From contig NZ_CANMNK010000001.1 in assembly GCF_947499265.1 (NCBI RefSeq), positions 767,001-831,000 of the forward strand: DNA of 64,000 nt, written 5' to 3'. A program made the position numbers and the translations under genes. This document shows, in pieces, positions 51,217 through 59,756 of the stretch; the stretch's first letter is position 1; every line of letters begins with the position of its first letter. The notes under the pieces are model-generated. The model was not told the DNA's origin, did not search any database, and was given only the letters and a program-made list of their open reading frames with translations. The DNA comes from an uncultured Roseobacter sp. GTDB taxonomy: Bacteria > Pseudomonadota > Alphaproteobacteria > Rhodobacterales > Rhodobacteraceae.

Positions 51217-52317
51217 ATGGCTGGATCCAACGGACCGATAGGCACTTTTGACGCGCGGGACGCCAGAGATGCGCGCGATGCACGGGACGCGAGAGATGCC
51301 CGCGATGCGAGGGGCAGCGCGCAATATGGCGGTGGCCCAAGCTATTTGGGGATCGGCATATCACCCGACACCAAATATGAAGGTGAAGCTCAGGTGCCCC
51401 CCAATCCAGCCATATCCGTAGAAGACCGCTGGTGGCCCGGCAATCAGTGGCCAGCAACGTCACCGGAGGCTTTGGACGCAACAGGCGACCCGCAGCGTTT
51501 GCACAGTATCTACAAGTATTACAAATCCGCGACGTTCAAGAATTGGTCCCCGGGGAATGAGGCGATTGCCTTTCTGTCCGAGTTCTCCGCCTTGGACAGC
51601 ACCGCATCGGGCAAACCGGATTGGACCGACATCAGCGTGCCGACCCCGGCCCGGACGCTCACCAACAATACCGACATCACGACATTTCCTTCCGGCGCCT
51701 TGTGGGATCTGGATGACGAATTGACGGAGCTTGTTGGACTGATCGAATATCGTCCCGGTGCGATGAGCGAAGCCTTGCAACAGCGCGACACAGTCATCGG
51801 GTATTATCAGGCAATCCTGTCGTTCACCTATCTATCGCATCCGCATACTTTCAGGCTCTGCCATGTCGCGCTGGTGGTTGGTCAGTTCCTGGCCATGCAT
51901 TTCAAAGCGCGGTTCAATCGCCCCAGACCTTCGCAATTGCACCCGGCGCTATTGCCGCCGATTGATGTGCCGCAACACGCCGCTTACCCCAGTGGCCATG
52001 CGACCGAAGCCTGGATGATCGCCTATTGCCTTGATGAGGTGATGCGGGATGGGGATGGCGGTGACAGCAAGATCATGGAATTTACCCACCCCAATGGTCA
52101 GCTGCGCAATCCGCTACACGATATGGCGAAACGCATCGCCCGAAACAGGGAAGTGCTCGGCCTGCATTATCCGTCCGACAGCGAGGCCGGCAAAACTCTG
52201 GCGCTGGATGGCTTCGATGTTTTGAAGCTGTGCCCGTCAATCGGTATGCTTGGTGGCAGCGGCCTTCTTGAAAAAGCGCGCCAGGAGTGGGTCGAAACAA
52301 AGATTTCCGTGCCCTAA
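51217..52317 (+). CDS. PAP2 / vanadium-dependent haloperoxidase-like protein with DAR repeats
   Basis: A 366-residue acid-phosphatase/haloperoxidase fold. The three vanadate/phosphate motifs are K-x6-RP (KARFNRPRP), PSGH (YPSGHATE) and R-x5-H-x3-D (REVLGLHYPSD, with Asn instead of Ser before the Arg-rich start). No signal peptide. Residues 12-32 are seven perfect Asp-Ala-Arg units, a charged low-complexity stretch. The fold does not distinguish phosphatase from bromo/chloroperoxidase, although soluble long proteins with bacterial vanadium-haloperoxidase-like layout exist. AGGAGA six bases upstream fixes the start. It follows the cyclase gene closely, and a TetR gene follows after four bases. 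Confidence 0.87.
   Translation: MAGSNGPIGTFDARDARDARDARDARDARDARGSAQYGGGPSYLGIGISPDTKYEGEAQVPPNPAISVEDRWWPGNQWPATSPEALDATGDPQRLHSIYKYYKSATFKNWSPGNEAIAFLSEFSALDSTASGKPDWTDISVPTPARTLTNNTDITTFPSGALWDLDDELTELVGLIEYRPGAMSEALQQRDTVIGYYQAILSFTYLSHPHTFRLCHVALVVGQFLAMHFKARFNRPRPSQLHPALLPPIDVPQHAAYPSGHATEAWMIAYCLDEVMRDGDGGDSKIMEFTHPNGQLRNPLHDMAKRIARNREVLGLHYPSDSEAGKTLALDGFDVLKLCPSIGMLGGSGLLEKARQEWVETKISVP
51250..51312 (+). repeat. seven tandem 9-base units encoding Asp-Ala-Arg
   Basis: Seven consecutive 9-base units, each coding DAR but with different synonymous codons (GAC/GAT, GCG/GCC/GCA, CGG/AGA/CGC/AGG). The protein repeat is exact while the DNA has drifted, so the peptide appears selected and is not a recent slippage product. 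Confidence 0.85.
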
Positions 52318-52321
52318 AGCC

Positions 52322-52921
52322 GTGGCGCGCCCCAGGACAGGCGATAAGCCGAAAGACATCCGGGAGGCCACCGTCGGCGAGATTGCGTCCACCGGATCGA
52401 CCGCCGTGTCCGTCAACAAGATCGCCGTGCGCGCGGGCCTCTCGGTTGGCACCCTTTACCGGTATCACGAGACCAAGGATGATCTGCTGTTCTGGGTGTT
52501 CCTCGAAGTGAAACGGGACATTCATCGGAGCATGATGGATGCCGCGCGTGAGTGTGTGGGGCCCGCGGCGCGACTTCGTGCAATGTGGTTCGCTCTGGTG
52601 GCCTACGGGTTCAAGGCGCCGCAAGAGTTCCTGATGGCCGAGATGATGAGCGCCGAAATCCGCGAGGATATTCGCCAAAGCGGCCAATTACGAGACATGC
52701 AGGACGCAGTTTTGGCGGAGATCCAGGCGGGTATCGATCAGAAGGTGCTGGTGCAAACCTCGGTCCGAACCATCGAAACGATACTGGCATCAATAGCGAT
52801 CACGCTTGCGCGGCGGGCGTCCTTGGGCGGGTCGCCAACAGGGCAGGAGGAACTCGACCGGATTTTCACGCTGATCTGGCGTGGGATCGCGCGGGCTGAT
52901 GGACTGTCAGATAAGATCTAG
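52322..52921 (+). CDS. TetR-family transcriptional regulator
   Basis: About 199 residues. The N-terminal helix-turn-helix VSVNKIAVRAGLSVGTLYRYHETKDDLL-type segment (landmark around 37-64) is typical TetR; the C-terminal ~130 residues form the ligand/dimer domain. The start is taken as GTG 52322 (coding VARPRTGDK), four bases after the PAP2 gene, because the longer frame runs inside that gene; no strong ribosome site is seen, so coupling is likely. It could control the convergent MFS gene or its own operon. Confidence 0.85.
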   Translation: MARPRTGDKPKDIREATVGEIASTGSTAVSVNKIAVRAGLSVGTLYRYHETKDDLLFWVFLEVKRDIHRSMMDAARECVGPAARLRAMWFALVAYGFKAPQEFLMAEMMSAEIREDIRQSGQLRDMQDAVLAEIQAGIDQKVLVQTSVRTIETILASIAITLARRASLGGSPTGQEELDRIFTLIWRGIARADGLSDKI

Positions 52922-52934
52922 GAGTGGTAACCGG

Positions 52935-52961
52935 GCGTGTGGACGGTTGGTTCCTACACGC
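52935..52961. terminator. possible bidirectional hairpin between convergent genes
   Basis: GCGTGT (52935-52940) pairs with ACACGC (52956-52961), and inside it GGA pairs with TCC. It lies between the convergent TetR and MFS genes. There is no T-run on either side, so it is only a weak terminator candidate. Confidence 0.35.
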
Positions 52962-52986
52962 GCACCCTCTAATGTCCCGAGATTTG

Positions 52987-54144
52987 TCACTCATCGTGCG
53001 CCATTTGGCGCCCCAGCTGCCAGGTCATCAAGCAACAGAAAACTGCGGCAAGGGCGGATATCAGTAAGGGCAGCCTGAAACTATCGCTCGCGTCGAACAT
53101 TGCGCCACCCGCCCAGGGCGCGAAAAACCCGGCAACCCCCCAGGCCGTAAAGATGAAGGAGAAACGTTTCTGAAACCCAGCTGCGCCAAACACGGATCTG
53201 GTTACAACGGGCACCGTCGATGCAACGATCCCATATCCAGTGGCGATCAGGATCAGGGCGACGCACAGCATCGCGGGTCCGGCGTGAAACACGGCAGACA
53301 AAAGACCGCAAAGGGTTATCGCCATTGCCAGAAATAGGCATTGCTCAAGCCGCAGGTGGCTGGAAAGAAAGGCAACAGACAATCGCCCTGAGGTATTGCC
53401 AATGGCGATGCCTGCAAGGCCCAAGCTGGCCAAGGTCAAACTGGTTTGCGCGGCGTCCATCATCTTGGAGGCGAGCCCTAATACCATCAACCCGCCGAAG
53501 GAGCCGAATGCGAATACCGCCCAAATCACCACCAGATTTTTGCGGGAATGACCTTCGCTGGGGTGTGCCGCTGAGGAGCCAGCGGGCGGCTGTGCCTTTT
53601 CCGATATCGCCGGGGCTGCGGCAAATGCGGCGCAGGTTGAGGACATAAGAAGCCCGGCTGCCAACACAGACAACCCGCCCATTCCAACCCCATGTGCGTC
53701 CATCACGCGCCACACCGGCCCGAAAACCGCGCCGCCTGTCCCAAAGGCCGCAACCATGGCGGGGGTCGCGATCCTATGCGCCGGTGTCAAAGCCGCGACA
53801 CCCAGTGCCGCGATGTAGATGCCACCGCTCGCGGCGCCAAATCCGCCACTGAACCAAAGCAAAAAGGGCACATACCCCTGGGCCCGAGCGGCTGCAAAAA
53901 CACATACCGCTCCAAGGATACCAAAACAGGCGACAGCCCGCGGTGTCGATGTCTGCCAAGGCAGTTGCGGTGTCAGGATAACCGACAGCGTAAAGCTCGC
54001 TATGGCCAATGAGAAGACGAGACCAGTTTGCGCGGTCGAAACACCATATGCCGCTTGCAGGGGCGCGATGAGCGCGCTCCAGCCGTAAAGACCGCCAGCG
54101 CAGAAACATACCAGGCCAGAGGCCAAAAGAGCGCGCCAGGTCAA
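52987..54144 (-). CDS. MFS transporter
   Basis: A 385-residue major facilitator with about twelve transmembrane helices; the first is LLASGLVCFCAGGLYGWSALIAPL. The N-terminus and the QTGLVFSLAIASFTLSVIL helix resemble the oxalate/formate-antiporter-like group. Cargo is unknown. It is transcribed away from the thiolase operon, sharing its divergent promoter region, so it may import a substrate for that pathway; it is also convergent with the TetR gene. Confidence 0.9.
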   Translation of the reverse strand: MTWRALLASGLVCFCAGGLYGWSALIAPLQAAYGVSTAQTGLVFSLAIASFTLSVILTPQLPWQTSTPRAVACFGILGAVCVFAAARAQGYVPFLLWFSGGFGAASGGIYIAALGVAALTPAHRIATPAMVAAFGTGGAVFGPVWRVMDAHGVGMGGLSVLAAGLLMSSTCAAFAAAPAISEKAQPPAGSSAAHPSEGHSRKNLVVIWAVFAFGSFGGLMVLGLASKMMDAAQTSLTLASLGLAGIAIGNTSGRLSVAFLSSHLRLEQCLFLAMAITLCGLLSAVFHAGPAMLCVALILIATGYGIVASTVPVVTRSVFGAAGFQKRFSFIFTAWGVAGFFAPWAGGAMFDASDSFRLPLLISALAAVFCCLMTWQLGRQMAHDE

Positions 54145-54222
54145 AGTGATTTCCTTGCTTGAACATCACTGCGGCACCGCGAAAACCCACACAGGTCGCA
54201 ATAGCGCAGCGGTAAAATCAAC

Positions 54223-54234
54223 TTGTATCTACAA
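54223..54234. promoter_or_regulatory. TTGTA-TC-TACAA operator-like palindrome
   Basis: A perfect 12-base inverted repeat in the divergent spacer of the MFS and thiolase genes, 56 bases before the thiolase start. Its GT-N4-AC core resembles GntR/HutC-type operators, and the operon it precedes encodes a GntR/UTRA regulator. Binding is inferred. Confidence 0.45.
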
Positions 54235-54289
54235 ATATGTTAGGTCAAAGTGAGGGTGCGATCCAGCCAAATGTGGGTGCTCCAGCAAG

Positions 54290-55471
54290 ATGCAAATCAG
54301 TGACGTCATGGTGACAGGTGCCGCACTTACGCCATTCAACCGGCGCAGGGATGGGACCGGCTTTCGCGATTGGGTGGTGTCCGCATTTGGAACTGCACTG
54401 GAACTGTCTGGGTTGGACAGATCCGATATTCAGGCGCTCTACGTCGCCTCGGAAAGCGATTTCTTTCATTTGCAACTGAACCCAGCCTCCGTTCTGGCGA
54501 CGGAGCTCGGCTTGACGGGCGTTGCAGCCACCCGCTGCGAAGGGGGCGGTGCGTCCGGTCAGATTGCTGTGCACACCGCCGCGCGCGCGATTCAGGCCGG
54601 GGCGGCCAAGCATGTGGCTGTCGTTGGGGTGGACCCATCTGCGTCCAGCCTGTCGGGGGACGCGATCCGTGAACTCTACGGGTTTTCATTTGATGCCTGG
54701 ACAGACGGGATGACGGGTCTGACCTCGACCGCGCTTTATGCTCTATCCTATCAAGTTTTCGCCGCCGAACATGGAACAACCGAGGCTGATCTGACAACTG
54801 TCACCTGCCAGAACCGGTCGAATGCCTGCCACAATCCCGGCGCGCATTTGCACCGTAGGGATGGTCCGCAGGAGATCACAGACAGCCCACCCATCGCGAT
54901 ACCCTATCAGCGGCTGCATTGCTCGCCGCTGTCAGATGGTGCCGCCGCCCTCATCTTATCGCGGCGGGATGCGATGCCTGCCAATCGCGCAACGGCCCCA
55001 ACGCTTGCGGGTATGGGGGCGGCCTCCGATCACATGCATCTGGGCGCGCGCGAAAATGCGGGCAGTTTCGCTGCCAAGACCCAAGCGATGCAGCGCGCCT
55101 GCGCGGAGGTCGGGATTGGCCCCGGTGAAATTGGCATCGCAGAAATCTATGATGCCTATGCCGGGGCGCAGTTGCAGGCGATAGCGGCATTGGGGTTAAG
55201 CGCGGAGGTATCGCGGGACCTTCAGGCCGGTGCTTTTGCACCCACGGGGCGTTGCGCGATCAACCTGTCCGGCGGATTGATGGGGCAGGGGGCGCCGGTT
55301 GGCGCAACCGGTGTCGGGCAAACTGCAACCTGCGCCTTGATCCTTGAGGGGCGATATCATCCAGAGCTACAGCCGCAAACCCTGCCCCGCTACGCGCTGG
55401 CCGATACCCATGGCGGCGTCTGCACCCTGGCGGCAGTGACGATCCTTGAACGCGGGAGTAGCGCGTTATGA
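54290..55471 (+). CDS. thiolase-superfamily protein lacking classical catalytic residues
   Basis: A 393-residue protein of the SCP-x/Ltp thiolase branch. Classical thiolases use a Cys in CASG, a His in GHPxGATG and a second acid/Asn motif. Here the first is GASG (Gly87 in CEGGGASG, 83-90), the second is GAPVGATG (334-341, Ala for His) and the third is IYDAYAGAQ (286-294). Normal thiolysis seems impossible. The next gene encodes a DUF35 OB-fold protein, and thiolase/DUF35 pairs include steroid side-chain retro-aldolases (Ltp2-ChsH2), which also lack the Cys. Likely a CoA-ester aldolase or condensing-type enzyme. The ribosome site is weak. First gene of the operon; overlaps the next by ATGA. 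Confidence 0.88.
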   Translation: MQISDVMVTGAALTPFNRRRDGTGFRDWVVSAFGTALELSGLDRSDIQALYVASESDFFHLQLNPASVLATELGLTGVAATRCEGGGASGQIAVHTAARAIQAGAAKHVAVVGVDPSASSLSGDAIRELYGFSFDAWTDGMTGLTSTALYALSYQVFAAEHGTTEADLTTVTCQNRSNACHNPGAHLHRRDGPQEITDSPPIAIPYQRLHCSPLSDGAAALILSRRDAMPANRATAPTLAGMGAASDHMHLGARENAGSFAAKTQAMQRACAEVGIGPGEIGIAEIYDAYAGAQLQAIAALGLSAEVSRDLQAGAFAPTGRCAINLSGGLMGQGAPVGATGVGQTATCALILEGRYHPELQPQTLPRYALADTHGGVCTLAAVTILERGSSAL

Positions 55472-55848
55472 TTTCCCATCGGCTCACCCTTGAGTATACG
55501 CTGCACCCGGGCTGGCTGGCCCCGTTTGTCGAAGGGATTGCAAGTGGCAATGCCATGGCGCGACGCTGCAAGAGTTGTGCCGGCACCAGCTTTCCGCCGC
55601 TGCGCGTCTGTCTCTGCAGTGAAACGGAGGGCGAATGGGTAAAGCTATCCGGTATGGCACATATCCTCTTTCGCACCTCAGGGCAGGATGGCGATTTCGG
55701 TCTCGTGCAATTCGACGGGGCCACAACCAAAACCACGCTCCGCCTGATTGACATCGCTGACGAAGACACCTGCGGCGTGATTGCAGCGCCGAAAAGCAAC
55801 CTGCCGATGTTATGCCTGACCCGCCTCCCCTCCGGACGCTCGACATAA
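55468..55848 (+). CDS. Zn-ribbon/OB-fold protein (DUF35)
   Basis: A 126-residue acyl-CoA-associated OB-fold protein. The rubredoxin-like zinc ribbon has Cys34, Cys37, Cys48 and Cys50 (RRCKSC ... VCLC); the last pair is C-x-C rather than the usual C-x2-C. The OB-fold follows (GEWVKLSGMAHILFRTS ... FGLVQFDG). DUF35 proteins form complexes with thiolase-fold partners and bind the CoA thioester. It is translationally coupled to the thiolase-like gene and overlaps the CoA-ligase gene by 37 bases. Confidence 0.88.
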   Translation: MISHRLTLEYTLHPGWLAPFVEGIASGNAMARRCKSCAGTSFPPLRVCLCSETEGEWVKLSGMAHILFRTSGQDGDFGLVQFDGATTKTTLRLIDIADEDTCGVIAAPKSNLPMLCLTRLPSGRST

Positions 55849-57515
55849 CCGCCGGGCTCGATATCCCGTCAGCGCTGCTGCCGCAGCTGAACCTGCATCG
55901 GGAAGGGGACGGGTATCGGATTCGCTGGCCGGATGACGCCAATATTTTCCATATGACGCTTGGCAAACATCTCGGGGCCGAGACCCGCGATCATCCTGCG
56001 CTGATATTTGAGGACACTGCAGGCGAAACCCATGTGCAGAGCTTCGCCGAGGTGGATCGCGCCGCAACAAATCTGGCCGCCATGCTGAAACAGCTGGGGT
56101 ATGCGCGCGGCAGCCTCATCGGACTTCATACCGGGCAGCATCCCGATACGGCGGTGGCCCATATGGCCATATGCAAGCTTGGCGGTGTCGCCGTGACCCT
56201 GTCACAGCTTTATGGGCCTGATACGCTGCGTCATGCCATGAACGATTGCCAGTTGCCGGTGATCCTGACATCGGTCGCTGCCTGGGAGTCCATGCGCTCA
56301 ACCGCGCGCACCGACTTCCCGCACCTCAAACATGTGCTTTGCCGCGACCCGCAGGCGGGTGATCTCGATCTTGCCGCCGCCTTTGAAACGGACGCTGGCA
56401 GCTTTGTCCCCGACTACATGGGGAGCGATGATCCCGCGTTGCTGATGTATACCTCCGGATCGACAGGTAAGCCCAAGGGCATTTTGCACGGGCACCGCAT
56501 TTTGGCCGCCTATACACCGTCGATCAATCTGTTTTTCAACCTCGCGATGGACGACGAAGACGCCGTCTATTGGTCCCCGTCGGATTGGGCCTGGGTTGGC
56601 GGGCTTTTGGACATGTTGTTCCCGGCCTGGATGGCCGGACGACCGATTGCCACCTCTTTGGACCGGTTCACCGCCGAGCATGCCTATGGGTTCATGAGCC
56701 GCCACAAGGTGACGCATAGCTTTCTGGCGCCCACCGCAATCAAACGTCTCGCGCAAACGCCGGATCCACATGCGGCCTTCGATCTGTCCCTCAAAGTGAT
56801 CTGCACCGGTGGCGAGGCCTTGGCCTCTGAAACCCTGAACTGGGCGGAACAGAAGCTGCGCGTCGTCTGCAACGAGTTTTACGGCATGACGGAGGTAAAC
56901 CATCTGATTGGCAATTGCGCAGCACTTTATCCTCGGCGGCCTGGGTCCATGGGGCGGGCCTATCCCGGACACGATGTTCATCTGGTGGATGCCGAAGGGC
57001 ATCATGTGGCGGACGGCGAGCTAGGAGAGATTGTTACGCTGAACGCTTCACCAACCCGGTTTCTGGGGTATCTCAACAATCCTGAAAAAACTGCGGAGAT
57101 GGCACTGGGCCCATACCTGCGCACTCATGACCTGGCGGTGCGCGATGCGGATGGGTATTTCTGGTACAAAGGCCGGTCTGATGATCTGATCAAGTCGTCA
57201 GGGTTCCGCATTGGTCCAGCAGAGATCGAGGAGTGCCTGCTGGCGCATCCCAGCGTCGCCGAGGTTGCGGTGATCGGTAAACCGGACGCTGATCGGGGAT
57301 CGATCGTGAAAGCGGTGATCAAGCTGAAGGCCGGGGTGACAGGCGATGACGGTTTGTCCGAGCAATTGGGCGATCATGTGAAGACCCGGCTGGCAGGCTA
57401 CAAGGCCCCGCGCGAATTTGCCTATGTCGATGGATTTGAAATGACGTCTTCCGGCAAGATCAACCGCCGGGCGCTGCGTGAAGCAGAAGAGAAGGCGCAG
57501 GGAGGCACCGCATGA
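55812..57515 (+). CDS. acyl-CoA synthetase (AMP-binding)
   Basis: A 567-residue adenylate-forming CoA ligase of the medium-chain/acetyl-CoA-synthetase-like branch. The ATP loop is LLMYTSGSTGKPKG, the aromatic/acid motif YGMTEVNHL, the hinge region YKGRSDDLIKSSGFRIGP, and the catalytic lysine is in SSGKINRR near the C-terminus. It would activate a carboxylic acid to its CoA ester for the thiolase/DUF35 pair. It overlaps the DUF35 gene by 37 bases and the aldehyde-dehydrogenase gene by ATGA. Confidence 0.92.
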   Translation: MPDPPPLRTLDITAGLDIPSALLPQLNLHREGDGYRIRWPDDANIFHMTLGKHLGAETRDHPALIFEDTAGETHVQSFAEVDRAATNLAAMLKQLGYARGSLIGLHTGQHPDTAVAHMAICKLGGVAVTLSQLYGPDTLRHAMNDCQLPVILTSVAAWESMRSTARTDFPHLKHVLCRDPQAGDLDLAAAFETDAGSFVPDYMGSDDPALLMYTSGSTGKPKGILHGHRILAAYTPSINLFFNLAMDDEDAVYWSPSDWAWVGGLLDMLFPAWMAGRPIATSLDRFTAEHAYGFMSRHKVTHSFLAPTAIKRLAQTPDPHAAFDLSLKVICTGGEALASETLNWAEQKLRVVCNEFYGMTEVNHLIGNCAALYPRRPGSMGRAYPGHDVHLVDAEGHHVADGELGEIVTLNASPTRFLGYLNNPEKTAEMALGPYLRTHDLAVRDADGYFWYKGRSDDLIKSSGFRIGPAEIEECLLAHPSVAEVAVIGKPDADRGSIVKAVIKLKAGVTGDDGLSEQLGDHVKTRLAGYKAPREFAYVDGFEMTSSGKINRRALREAEEKAQGGTA

Positions 57516-58984
57516 AGATGATCCCGCTGTTGCCGGAAGTCGCGGCATTCATTGACGCCAGACAAGCCTTGCGGATCGGGGGGCAAACCTGTGATGCACC
57601 CGAGAACCTGACCGTGATCAACCCGTCGACCGGTCGGCCGCTGGCAGTGGTCGCTCGCGCTGGCCCCGCAGAGGTGGATCGCGCGGTGCAAGCGGCAACA
57701 CAGGCCTTTCAGCAGGGGGATTGGGGCCGCATGTTGCCGCAAGACCGGGGTCGTATTTTATGGCGGTTGGCGGATCTTATCGAAGAACGGGCACCTATTC
57801 TCGGGCAGCTCGATGCTCTCGACAATGGCAAACCATACGTTACCGCACGGTATGTCGATGCGCATTGGTCAGCCCGGCACTTCAGGTATTTTGCCGGATG
57901 GCCAGACAAAATCGAAGGGGCAACCATCCCGGTCGGGACACCGGACCGTTTGAACTACACCCGTGTGGAACCCGTGGGGGTCTGCGGCCTGATCACGCCC
58001 TGGAACTATCCGCTGCTGATGGCCTCGTGGAAGCTCGCGCCGGCGCTTGCGGCGGGTAACACAATCGTTCTGAAGCCTTCTGAGGAAACGCCGCTCTCGG
58101 CCCTCTATCTGGCGGATTTGGCGCTGGAGGCTGGCATCCCTGCGGGCGTTCTGAACGTTGTTCCCGGATATGGTCGTGATGCGGGGGATGCGCTTGCGTC
58201 GCATGCGGGCGTGGCCAAGATCGGCTTTACCGGCAGCACGCGAACCGGACGGGAAATCGTGAAAGCCTCGGCAGGAAACCTCAAGAAGCTCTCTTTGGAA
58301 TTGGGGGGAAAAGCGGCGAATATCATCTTCCCGGACGCGGAGTTGTCCCGCGCCATTCCCGGTGCCTTCTGGGCCAATTTTGGCAATAATGGCCAAAGCT
58401 GCACCGCCGGGTCGCGGCTCTATGTGCATGCGGATGTCTATGATCAGGTGCTTGATGGTCTGACCGGTTTGGCCGCCGGGATCCGTGTCGGCCCGGGCCT
58501 CGAAGACCCCGGGCATGATCTGGGGCCGGTGATCAGTGAAAAGCAGATGCAGATGATCCTTGGTCATGTCGAGACCAGTCAGAAAGAAGGCGCAACGGTG
58601 CTGGCCGGGGGAGTTCGGGCCTCAGGCGATGGCTGGTTCATACCGCCGACAATCATAAGCGCCGTCATGGATGAGATGATAATCGCGCGGGAAGAAGTGT
58701 TTGGCCCGGTTTTGTCGGTGTTGAAATTCGATGATGAGGCGGATGTCTTGGCGCGGGCCAATCATTCAGACTACGGGTTGGCGGCTGGTTTGTGGTCTCA
58801 GGATGTCACCCGTGTCCGACGGTTCGCTGACGCGCTGGAGGCTGGAACCGTCTGGGTGAACTGTTGGGGCGAAACCGATGCGGCCTCCCCTTTTGGGGGC
58901 GTCAAACAGTCAGGCTACGGGCGCGAAATGGGCAAAGACGCCATCGGGCTATATACTCAGACCAAAAGCGTTTGGGTCGGATAA
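57512..58984 (+). CDS. NAD(P)-dependent aldehyde dehydrogenase
   Basis: A 490-residue ALDH-superfamily enzyme with the general-base Glu in LELGGKAANI, the nucleophilic Cys in NNGQSCTAGSRLYV, the cofactor motif GFTGSTRTGR and the late EVFGPVLSV. Closest in style to betaine/gamma-aminobutyraldehyde-type dehydrogenases. Oxidation of an aldehyde released by the thiolase-like aldolase would give an acid for the CoA ligase, which makes a coherent pathway. Overlaps the ligase gene by ATGA. Confidence 0.93.
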   Translation: MKMIPLLPEVAAFIDARQALRIGGQTCDAPENLTVINPSTGRPLAVVARAGPAEVDRAVQAATQAFQQGDWGRMLPQDRGRILWRLADLIEERAPILGQLDALDNGKPYVTARYVDAHWSARHFRYFAGWPDKIEGATIPVGTPDRLNYTRVEPVGVCGLITPWNYPLLMASWKLAPALAAGNTIVLKPSEETPLSALYLADLALEAGIPAGVLNVVPGYGRDAGDALASHAGVAKIGFTGSTRTGREIVKASAGNLKKLSLELGGKAANIIFPDAELSRAIPGAFWANFGNNGQSCTAGSRLYVHADVYDQVLDGLTGLAAGIRVGPGLEDPGHDLGPVISEKQMQMILGHVETSQKEGATVLAGGVRASGDGWFIPPTIISAVMDEMIIAREEVFGPVLSVLKFDDEADVLARANHSDYGLAAGLWSQDVTRVRRFADALEAGTVWVNCWGETDAASPFGGVKQSGYGREMGKDAIGLYTQTKSVWVG

Positions 58985-58997
58985 GGGAACCGTATCT

Positions 58998-59744
58998 ATG
59001 CAAGCGGAAACGCAACCGAAATACGAACATGCATACCGGGTGATCCTGCAACGGCTCAAGGCTGGCCGCTATCCTGTCGGGGGCAGGATGCCCACCGAGA
59101 GCGAGCTTGCCACGCATTTCGCGGTCAGCCGGGTCACGATCCGTCGGGCGCTCGATATGCTGGTGCAGGACGGATATGTGGAGAGCAAGCAGGGCAGCGG
59201 CTACAGGGTCCTGACACTATCGCCTGCCTCTGACACCTGTCTGACGTCTTTCACTGATGCGATGCTGCGCGCGGGTCATGATCCGTCATCCCGGTTCATA
59301 TCACTGCACCATTTCGCTCCTGGGGCTGCCGAAACAGCGGGCCTTCCACCGGAAATGCAGAACACCGAAGTCAGCCGCGTGGTTCGGCTCCGGCTGGTTG
59401 ATGACAAACCCAGCATGCTGGTGATGACCTACGCCCCGCGCGCCCTGCTCAAAGATGCCAAGCCGGAGGATTTTCCGGAAAGAGGGCCGGAGCAATCCAT
59501 TCTGCGCATCCTCAGCGCGCGTTTCGGGCTGGATTGGTCCGCAGCCTGCGAAGATATCAGCCCCATTCTGGCGGATGACAGGCTGGCCGAAACCTTTGAG
59601 ATCGCGCCGGGGCAACCGCTTTTGAAACAGGCCTGTTCGGCCTTCGATGACACGGGCCGCATGGTGTTTCACGAGGATGTATTCCGCTCTGGTTCCGTCA
59701 GTTTCAATTTGTCCCAATCGGCCCGCACGCCGCGTCACGTTTAA
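58998..59744 (+). CDS. GntR-family regulator with UTRA domain (HutC-like)
   Basis: A 248-residue repressor-type protein: winged helix-turn-helix at ~25-80 (MPTESELATHFAVSRVTIRRALDML, landmark; ESKQGSGYRV wing) and a C-terminal UTRA ligand domain (~100-245). It probably represses this operon and senses a pathway metabolite. AGGGA ten bases upstream favours ATG 58998; the longer frame overlaps the dehydrogenase gene. The palindrome at 54223-54234 is a candidate operator. Confidence 0.92.
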   Translation: MQAETQPKYEHAYRVILQRLKAGRYPVGGRMPTESELATHFAVSRVTIRRALDMLVQDGYVESKQGSGYRVLTLSPASDTCLTSFTDAMLRAGHDPSSRFISLHHFAPGAAETAGLPPEMQNTEVSRVVRLRLVDDKPSMLVMTYAPRALLKDAKPEDFPERGPEQSILRILSARFGLDWSAACEDISPILADDRLAETFEIAPGQPLLKQACSAFDDTGRMVFHEDVFRSGSVSFNLSQSARTPRHV

Positions 59745-59756
59745 GGATTTCCGCTC

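Noticed and set aside
51250-51312. CRISPR or satellite-type array
   Set aside because: The repeats are contiguous 9-base codon triplets without spacers and lie inside a coding sequence; they are a protein repeat.
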